A DNA stretch of 12,485 bases. Origin: Pavlovales sp. CCMP2436. Lineage: Eukaryota > Haptophyta > Pavlovophyceae > Pavlovales. The notes under the pieces are model-generated. The model searched no databases, had not been told where the DNA came from, and saw only the letters and a list, made by a program, of their open reading frames with translations. Of this stretch, positions 6,921 through 12,485 are shown in pieces (position 1 is the first letter of the stretch; each line of letters opens with the position of its first letter). The DNA lies in the NCBI GenBank assembly GCA_026770615.1, contig MU631671.1, positions 88,682-101,166 of the forward strand, written 5' to 3'. The translations under genes and the position numbers were made by a program.

Positions 6921-7300
6921 TTGGATTTTTTTAAGGCCAGGATCTGCTGCTCAACTCTAGCCGGGTTGGACCTGTTTTACTTTTAGTATTTTTGTGTATC
7001 GGATCTGTGGAAAGCTTATGTTTGGACACCCTCCGTGGTTTAGATCTGTTTGTGGGGTGAATCCACAGAAAACTTTTATCCTAAAATATTATTTTTGGTC
7101 CCGACTCTCTTTTGTGTCGGACAGCTGGTGTCAGATCCGTATGTGGCTTCTATGTTGGCTTTTTTTTGGACGGATATCCGCAGGAAGCTTAATACTTTGA
7201 ATCTATTTTTGTGTCAAATCCGTGGATGCATTAGTTTGGATCTGATTTTTTGGCGGATCTGCAGATAACTTATTTTGGATCTGCTTCTCGGCGGGTCCAT
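6920..7300. repeat. Decayed tandem repeat, period about 40 bp
   Basis: A T-rich unit of the form TTTTTGTGTCGGATCTGTGG followed by AAGCTTA and TTTGGATCT recurs. The clearest units start near 6988, 7108, 7160, 7204, 7244 and 7283. GGATCTG or AGATCTG/AGATCCG variants recur many times. Units differ by substitutions and small indels. Short ORFs across it have no sensible protein content. It is unlike the flanking sequence and looks like an old minisatellite. Confidence 0.6.
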
Positions 7301-7471
7301 GAAAGGGGAGTCATCTCCCTTCCCCCCCCCCCTTCCCCAAGTGCCCGAGTCACACAGCATTCAAAATTGTGGTGCGATACTGTAACGGGTTTTGATTAAC
7401 GGCAGATTGTGAGCCCTTAACTCCAGTTGGTTGGGGGCGATGGGTCGAACGTCGCAAAATTATGTATATAT
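7301..7471. other. Spacer with a C-tract
   Basis: There is a C-rich tract at about 7318-7336 and mixed-composition sequence after it. A short segment at 7418-7453 looks loosely tRNA-like but does not fold as one. No gene or element boundary is evident before the inverted repeat at 7472. Confidence 0.4.
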
Positions 7472-7514
7472 ACCTCACCTCTACCACCACCATCCCTGCT
7501 GCCAGGACAAACGT

Positions 7515-7650
7515 CTGACATCGACCAAGTCAGTGAGTGAACAACACCTGTTAAACCATGCTGAGCTGCTACATACACATGTCTATATATATTAGTGGCT
7601 CAGCATGGTTCAACAGGTGTTGTTCAGTCACTGCCTTGGTCGACGTCAGG
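7515..7650. repeat. Long hairpin formed by left arm and internal arm copy
   Basis: Sequence 7515-7570 pairs with 7592-7650 over about 56 bp with few mismatches; the pairing includes GAACAACACCTGTT against AACAGGTGTTGTTC. The loop is about 20 nt of AT-rich sequence (ACATACACATGTCTATATAT). Confidence 0.8.
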
Positions 7651-7688
7651 CCGAGGTCGAGCGATCGATCCAAACCCTCATGCACCAG

Positions 7689-7712
7689 CACTCACACCAA
7701 AGGGTGTGAGTG
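7689..7712. repeat. 10-bp perfect hairpin
   Basis: CACTCACACC (7689-7698) pairs with GGTGTGAGTG (7703-7712) across AAAG, inside the inverted-repeat element and just before its tandem array. Confidence 0.7.
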
Positions 7713-7772
7713 TGTGCGCCCCGGCCCCCACGCCCCGCCTCGGCCGCGCCTCGGCCGCTGCAGCCCTGCCGT

Positions 7773-8310
7773 GGCGGCCGCATGGAGCAGCATCGTCTTC
7801 GTAGCCTTGGTAGCCTTGAGCGGCGTCTCCGTGTGCGGCTCGCCGCCGCGCGCAGCAGCGCCCTCCGCAAGCGCGGGACGCACATCCACTTGAGGACCCG
7901 AGCGAGTCGGGAGGTCGAGAGGTGCCAGCGAGTACCTCAAGTGGACACCATTGCGACGCTACGAGCGCGCACACTGCGGCGGCCGCAGGGAGCAGCATCA
8001 TCGTCGTAGCCTTGGTAGCCTTGAGCGGCGTCTCCGCGTGCGGCCAGCCAGCCGCCGCGCGCAGCAGCGCCCACCGAAGCGCGCGACGCACATCCACTTG
8101 AGGACCCGAGCGAGACGGGTGGTCGAGAGGTGCCAGCGAGTACCTCGAGTAGACAGCATCGCGCCGCTGCGAGCGCGCACACTGCGGTGGCCGCAGGAAG
8201 CAGCATCGTCGTCGTAGCCTTGGTAGTCTTGAGCGGCGTCTCCGCGTGCTGCTCGCCACCGTGCGAAACAGCGCCCCGGCCGCGCTCGCCTGCAGCATCG
8301 AGGTTACAGC
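7773..8310. repeat. Tandem repeat, unit about 205-208 bp, about 2.6 copies
   Basis: Units start at the GGCGGCCGCA-like anchor at 7773, 7978 and 8186. Shared blocks include GTAGCCTTGGTAGCCTTGAG, GCGGCGTCTCCG and GCACATCCACTTGAGGACCC. The third copy is incomplete. In the first unit TCCACTTGAGG (7885-7895) pairs with CCTCAAGTGGA (7935-7945). The 205/208-bp spacing does not keep one reading frame throughout, so open frames here are not evidence of a protein. Confidence 0.85.
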
Positions 8311-8368
8311 ACGTGACAGAAGCAATAGCATGGTGGCGAAGAGCAACATCATGGTGGCGAGCCAGGCA

Positions 8369-8388
8369 GCGCCCCCCTCGGGGGGCGC
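8369..8388. repeat. GC-only palindrome
   Basis: GCGCCCCCC and GGGGGGCGC form a 9-bp perfect stem with a 2-base centre, between the tandem array and the right arm of the inverted-repeat element. It could be a strong structure in a transcript; no function can be assigned. Confidence 0.7.
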
Positions 8389-8590
8389 AGTTGCAGCTGC
8401 ACGCTCGCGCAGCACAGGGAGCAGCGGGGCTACAATGAATATGTATATATATATATAGCGGCTCAGCATGGTTCAAGAGGTGTTGTTCACTCATTGACTT
8501 GGTCGACGTCAGACGTTAGTCCTGGCAGCAGGGATGGTGGTGATAGAGGTGAGGTTGGTGGTGAACTCGTAGCAATTGCCACAGGTCCCC

Positions 8591-8610
8591 CTCCCCCCCA
8601 CACACACAAC
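8591..8610. repeat. C-run and CA microsatellite
   Basis: CTCCCCCCCACACACACAAC lies just beyond the stop codon of the minus-strand retroelement. Read on its sense strand it is a GT-then-G tract. It may lie in the 3' tail of the element. Confidence 0.6.
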
Positions 8611-8622
8611 GCTCACGTCCAT

Positions 8623-9458
8623 TTAGGTGCGTGTGCCCTGTCCGCCGCGGCCGCCGCGGCCGCCGCGGCCACCGCGGCCGATGCGTGCGCCCCGGTCGGC
8701 ATTGTGGCTGCGCCAGTTGTCGTCACGGTACGCGCCGTCAGCGTGCGCAGGGGCGTTCTCGGGCCCGTTTGCCGAGCGGCCGGTGCGCTGGAACCAAGGT
8801 GCACCCCGGGCACCAGCGGCTGCGCGCGCAGTCTGCGTGTGCAGCGATCACTCCGAGCTCCTTGCGCATGAGCCCGAGAAGCGTGTTGCTTGCGCGCCTG
8901 CATCGTCGTCGGCGCGCTGAGCTTGCTCATCCACGTCTCCGCACCCATGCCAGCGAAGTTCTTGAGCAGGTTGTCGAGGCTCTTTGACTGCTCCCCAAAG
9001 CCGCCGGTCGCTATGCCGATGACGGGGGGGAAGCCGTTGAGGCGCTGCTCCATCGGTCCCACCTGGCCCTCTCGCGTGCGGAAAACCTCGCGTTCGGTCT
9101 TCTGGAGCTGCCTCCTGCGCTCAGCGTCGAGCTTGCCCGAGCGGATCTCTACCGCGTGGCCGCGCGTCGGCGCGACCGCGTTGTAGTGCGTCAGGCAGTA
9201 GTGGACCGTCTTCATCTCGACGATGTGTTCAACGGCGGCCTGTCCATCAGGCTGGTCAAGCTCCACATAGACGTCGACTGTAGCCACGCGCGCGCGGAGA
9301 AGCGCCTCCTCGGTCCGCATCGAACCGGGGTTCTGCCGCAGAACGGAGCCGAAAATCTCTGAGTTCTCCGCCTGGGCTTGGGTGCAGCCATACACGGTCG
9401 CGAAGGGCGCGACCGCCCTGACGACGGGGTCGTGCTGGAGCTTGGCGAAGTGGCCGCC
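8623..9458 (-). pseudogene. Retroelement: C-terminal PD-(D/E)XK-like domain and RGG tail
   Basis: This follows the TAG in the same frame. HFAKLQHDP, then IFGSVLRQNP, then ATVDVYVELD (Asp at 9275) and HIVEMKTVHYC (Glu 9218, Lys 9212) give D-x18-E-x-K. QVGPMEQRLNGF and GGFGEQSKSLDNLL follow. The plus-strand copy has the same blocks. The frame shifts near 8893 (to ASNTLLGLMRKELG) and near 8845 (to WFQRTGRSANGPENAP). The third frame ends in four G-R-G repeats, coded by a 9-bp tandem repeat at about 8641-8681, and TAA at 8623-8625. RGG tails often bind RNA. The nuclease call is inference from spacing and position. Confidence 0.65.
8641..8681. repeat. 9-bp tandem repeat coding the RGG tail
   Basis: CCGCGGCCG repeats about four times. 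Read on the minus strand in the retroelement's last frame it encodes alternating Gly-Arg-Gly. In the frame of the longer apparent ORF it would read poly-Ala, which is less consistent with the homologous end at TAA. Confidence 0.7.
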
Positions 9459-10732
9459 CTAGAAATTGGTGGCTGCAGCGAGCGTGTCGCCGTAGGGGTC
9501 GACGTGTGTGGTGTTGCGGCCGGAGACCTGGGGGAGTGGGCGCCCGACGAGGTGAGCGCACACGGGGCTTGGGAGGCCGAGGGCGCGTGCGGATATCTCG
9601 GTCCACTCGTCGTTGGGCACCTTTGCAAGACCGGCAGGGAGTACCGTAAAGACGATCATGCTCTCGCGCGAGATGTTGCGGAAGAGCTGCATCTGGCGGT
9701 TTCCACGCGGCCGGTGCGCGAGCTGCTCAATCAGCGTCTCATGCTCAATCTGCTGAAGGTCCGACGTGATGGCCGCCTGCAGGCCGGCGCCGTGCGGCTC
9801 CTTGCCGCGCAGGCCCATCTCCTCTGGAGGCACACGTAGCACGCGGAGCTCGCCCGTGTACCCGGGTGGCACGCGAGCGCGCAGGGCGGTGCCGGTCGCG
9901 ATGATTGCCGCGCTGAGGCGTGAGCCGGAGTCGCCGAACCTCCGCCAGCCCTGCGACCCGGGTGCGGCGAAGGAGTCACGCCCGATTCGCTCCGCGATCG
10001 ACGGCCGCTCGAGGACGCCGTGCACCGTCACTGTGTCCGTCGCGTCGTGCTGATCGAGGAAGGAGGTCGCTGCACGTGCCGCCGACGCGACGAAGGCGGC
10101 CGAGCGCGTCTCGGAGAGCGAGGGTAAGCCGAGGCCGGCCGGGCGCGTCGGTAGGTAGAGGCGTTTGTGCGCCAGCCAGTCGGTGGTCGGGTCGCAGCCA
10201 AGCGTCACAGACGCCTGCTTGAGGATGGCGTTGTCCACGCCGAGGCAGAAGTCTATGTTCTCGTCGGGGAAGCAGTGCTGAGCCCAGTAGCCACCCGTGT
10301 GTGCCGTCGAGTTGACTGTGATCGCCCACAGCGCCTGTTTGTGCTTCAGACCAAGCAGAGAGTTGAGTTTCTGAGAGGTGCCGGTGATCTGATTGCACTT
10401 GAAGGCGAGGGTGAGGGCGACGAACTCTACCGAGCCGAGCGGGATGCCGTATATTTTGATGTCGAGGGCGATGGAGCCGTCGGCAGAGCACGCGAAGCCG
10501 AGGGGCACGCCGTACATGACGCGGACGCGATCGAGCTCAGCGACATGGTCGGGGGAGATGTAGCTGACGGTCTTGATCAGGTTGGCCTCGAGGCCCAGCT
10601 TCGCGTGCACCGAGGCCAGGAACCTGTCGAAGGCCGGGAAGACGATGGCAGGCGTGCCGAGCGCAGTCACGTCTTCTGCACCAGCGCGCGCAGCCCCGCC
10701 ACAACTAGCCTCAAGCTCGGTGTCTAGCACCC
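9459..10732 (-). pseudogene. Retroelement: RT motif C onward, thumb and C-terminal linker
   Basis: Just after the shift, the segment ARAGAEDVTALG occupies the place of RT motif C. The catalytic pair expected as D-D is E-D (codons 10676-10671), which predicts loss of polymerase activity. LGLEANLIKTV fits motif D. Later come YLPTRPAGLGLPSLSETRSA, a typical post-RT block in these elements, and PSPVCAHLVGRPL, which is shared with the plus-strand fragment at 1-441. The frame ends at TAG 9459-9461; homology continues beyond in the same phase. Confidence 0.75.
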
Positions 10733-11042
10733 AAGGGAGGCGCGGATTGCCATTGCAAATGCGATCATCCCCTCGACAGAGCCCTGCTGCACCCCCTCTT
10801 CGCTGCAAAACGCAAGAATCTGCTCGAGGAACTCGCCGGAGCCGCCAAAGATGAACAACTTGGGCGATAAGAGGGAGTGTAGCAGGCGGGCCATCGGTAC
10901 TGTTGTGGGCTTGTCGAGCACTTCGGCGAGCAAGCCGGCGCGGGTGACGGAGTTGAAGGCGTTCTTAATGTCGATGTTCACCGCGCAGAATTCGGGGTGG
11001 GCGTCGAGTAGCTCCCGCACCGCAAACACAAGCTTGGTGCCC
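10733..11042 (-). pseudogene. Retroelement: RT palm motifs A and B
   Basis: Motif A is CAVNIDIKNAFNSV, with the catalytic Asp codon at 10972-10970. Motif B is GVQQGSVEGMIAFAMAI at about 10795-10745; the usual form is GxxQGxPLGxxxFxxAx, so the P-L pair is replaced. The frame ends shortly after (RASLGC then a stop) and the homology continues in another phase as LDTELEAS. Confidence 0.78.
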
Positions 11043-11937
11043 CGCTTGGGACGAAGACTGCGAGCTGTGTAGGCGAGAGATAGTCACGCAGTGTGTCGCG
11101 CAGCTCACCCTCGGCGAAGATGGTGCGGGTGAGAGCCCGGCGGAGCGCGCATGAGATGCCGATCGGGCGGACGTCCGGCGTCTCCCCCGCCAGGGGCATC
11201 TGATCGCTCTTGTGCAGCGGGATGAGTCGGACGGCGGCGAGGACAAAGTTGAACCAGGGCGGAAAGTCTCCGTTGGCAAGCCCCGTGGCGAACCAAGCGT
11301 GGCCGCTCACAGCCTCGTTGGCCGCTTCGCTTGCAAACGGGACCGACAGGGCTAGCGCGGTGAGCATCTCGTATCGCCATGTGAATGCGCCTTGCGCCTT
11401 CTCGCGGGGCAGTGCGCTGTACACGCGCCTGACCGTCTCAGGAAGAACGTCGAGGCGCTCGCTTGGGTCTGGGATCGGGAGGGAGTCTGGCATACGGTTC
11501 TCCGGTTTGCGGATCGGATGCTTGAGGCGCATCTGCTCCAAGATCTCGGGGTTGAAGATGTCTGCGACTCCATGGCTTTCGAGAAGGCGAGCGGCTTCCG
11601 AGACGAGGCCGCGCTCGAGCTTGCCGAGTGCCTTTTTCACCTCGTTGTTGAGCTCGGTCCGCTCGCGCGGCTCACTGCCCCGGCTGAGGGCGATAGCCTT
11701 TGCCCACCCGTCAATGAGCGAGGCATGGTCCCCCGAACGTCAGGCGGCAAAGCGGTTCGCGATGGCTCGCACTGTGCGTTGGCCGCCGCGCGCCGACTTG
11801 CGGAAGAAGAGGGAGGGTGCAACGATCATCAGCTTGTAGCACCGATCGCGCTCGAGGTCGGTGGTGGCGTGCTGGAGGTGAGTGAGCACCTCGGTGTTGA
11901 ACTCGGCCCAGTTCTCGCGGTGCTCGGGGGGATATTG
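11043..11937 (-). pseudogene. Retroelement: pre-RT helical region and first RT blocks
   Basis: In one phase this reads QYPPEHRENWAEFNTEVL, LFFRKSARGGQRTV and ANRFAA, then TGA at 11740-11742, then SLIDGWAKAIAL and onward. The later part has NPEILEQMRLKHP, a block usual before the RT in such elements, then ETVRRVYSALPREKA and FTWRYEMLTAL. RT block 1 is visible as LIPLHKSDQ and block 2 as DVRPIGISCALRRALTR. The longest uninterrupted stretch is about 220 residues (from 11640). The frame breaks near 11042 within a GGGG run (VFVPSG continues as GTKLVFAVRELL). Confidence 0.75.
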
Positions 11938-12485
11938 CCCGCGTCAATGGAGAGCGCGTTGCCGTTGAACCCGGCCAGATCCATCACATCGAGATGTTCT
12001 ATTGCCGAGCCCCACTCGTCTTCCGGGCGCGCGCGGTTGGGCGTGCGCGTTTGCATGGCGGGCTCCGCTGCATCACCGCCGCGCTGGCGGTTCTGCGGTG
12101 GGTCGTCGTCGTCGGCGGGCGGTGGGGGGGCATAGGACGGTGGCGGTGGCGGGTAAGACGATGGCGGCGTCGGTCCGGTGGGAGGGTGCGCGGACGGCGG
12201 TGGCGGCCGGGGCGGCGACGGTGGCGGCTGGCCCTGCCGCTGTGCCGGCCGCGCGTAGTGGCCAGGCGGCGCGCGGTAAGGCGGTTGCGATGCGCGCTGC
12301 TGCTGCTGGCGTGTGTTTGCCACCGGGCTCGCCCGCGCTTCGGGCTCGCGAGCCCGGCGGATCTGCCTCGGCATTTTCCCCGCCAGATAGTCAAGCTGCG
12401 GCTCGCATGTCGGCGCGGTTGGCGACGGCGCGCCTCGGGCCAATGCATCTGCGATAGCCGCGGCTGAAGCTGCAGTTTCGGCGTT
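11938..12485 (-). pseudogene. Proline-rich N-terminal part of the retroelement protein
   Basis: The frame is open to the window edge, so the start lies outside. The translation contains QQQQ, then about 60 residues dominated by proline (GQPPPSPPRPPPPSAHPPTG and similar), a DDDD cluster, and then a more ordinary segment (EWGSAIEHLDVMDLAGFNGN). This looks like a disordered linker, perhaps a gag-like region. The frame is lost at the C-run near 11926-11931, where coding continues in another phase as PPEHRENWAEFNTEV. Confidence 0.6.

Larger units (their letters stand above)
7472..8555. mobile_element. Element bounded by ~100-bp terminal inverted repeats, with internal tandem repeats
   Basis: The left end (7472-7571, starting ACCTCACCTCTACCACCACC) is the reverse complement of the right end (about 8455-8555) with few mismatches. 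Both arms carry the block ACCATCCCTGCTGCCAGGAC and end in AT-rich TATATA sequence on the inner side. A third, partial copy of the arm lies at 7592-7650. Between the arms are tandem repeats and hairpins but no transposase. No target duplication is evident at the outer ends. It is most like a non-autonomous foldback or MITE-like DNA element. The right end lies only about 67 bp beyond the stop of the minus-strand retroelement. Confidence 0.7.
8623..12485 (-). mobile_element. Degenerate retroelement with reverse transcriptase and C-terminal endonuclease-like domain, 5' end beyond window
   Basis: Read on the minus strand, coding homology runs from the right edge to TAA at 8623-8625. The order is a proline-rich region, a conserved helical region, RT blocks, a C-terminal extension, a D...ExK domain and an RGG tail. 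It is broken by frameshifts at about 11930, 11042, 10732, 8893 and 8845 and by in-frame stops at 11740-11742 (TGA) and 9459-9461 (TAG). No LTR, integrase or N-terminal apurinic endonuclease is visible. A non-LTR-like element of the kind abundant in dinoflagellates and haptophytes fits best. Several shifts fall at or near short runs of one base (CCCCCC, GGGG), so a few could be sequencing errors, but two stops point to real decay. The plus-strand fragment at 1-2332 is a diverged relative. Confidence 0.8.

Noticed and set aside
6994..7268. Two overlapping short plus-strand ORFs (68 and 72 codons)
   Set aside because: They are Cys/Trp/Phe-rich translations of a T-rich tandem repeat, with no credible start context or domain.
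7418..7453. tRNA-like stretch (AGTTGGTTGGGG followed by GGGTCGAAC)
   Set aside because: The A-box-like and B-box-like parts are too close together, and no acceptor or anticodon stem can be formed.
7678..8469. 263-codon minus-strand frame across the tandem repeats
   Set aside because: Repeat units are spaced 205 and 208 bp, so the units do not keep the same reading phase; several frames on both strands are open. Composition explains it.

Overview
The window looks like nuclear DNA of a GC-rich unicellular eukaryote. A haptophyte-type microalga is my best guess, with a dinoflagellate or similar protist as the alternative. The reasons are two GC3-rich host genes with eukaryotic features (a putative signal peptide; a two-domain Sua5 protein), much degenerate retroelement sequence, an LTR retrotransposon with copia-like ends, and AT-richer repeat-filled spacers. 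No operons, Shine-Dalgarno sites or rRNA/tRNA genes were found. The organism assignment is inference.

Layout. (1) 1-2332, plus strand: the 3' part of a retroelement reverse-transcriptase ORF, cut by the window start and decayed (one stop, one frameshift). It is split by a 1153-bp LTR retrotransposon (442-1594) with two 210-bp LTRs, a 5-bp target duplication (CGAGG), scraps of coding sequence and a 27-bp tandem repeat. Removing the insertion and one duplication copy restores the reading frame exactly. (2) About 2450-3830: a spacer full of inverted repeats, a dispersed motif family and strong hairpins, with no recognisable gene. (3) 3920-5158, minus strand: a phytanoyl-CoA-dioxygenase-like (PhyH) Fe(II)/2-oxoglutarate oxygenase with an N-terminal signal-like segment. 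(4) 5595-6752, plus strand: a complete Sua5/YrdC threonylcarbamoyl-AMP synthase, divergent from the PhyH gene across a shared promoter region of about 436 bp. (5) About 6900-7300: a decayed tandem repeat with a period near 40 bp. (6) 7472-8555: a 1.1-kb element bounded by ~100-bp terminal inverted repeats, with a third internal copy of the arm and 2.6 copies of a ~207-bp tandem repeat. (7) 8623-12485, minus strand: a second, longer copy of the same retroelement family as in (1), running off the right edge. It has a proline-rich N-terminal part, reverse transcriptase blocks, a C-terminal domain with a D-x(17-18)-E-x-K signature and an RGG tail, and it is broken by four or five frameshifts and two stops.

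How the parts relate. The two host genes form an isolated divergent pair in a transposon graveyard; nothing seen ties their functions together. The two retroelement copies are the most informative part. Aligned by eye, they share a C-terminal region that continues well past the reverse transcriptase and carries PD-(D/E)XK-like residues in both, suggesting a C-terminal restriction-like endonuclease. I see no complete, active mobile element and no defence or CRISPR system.
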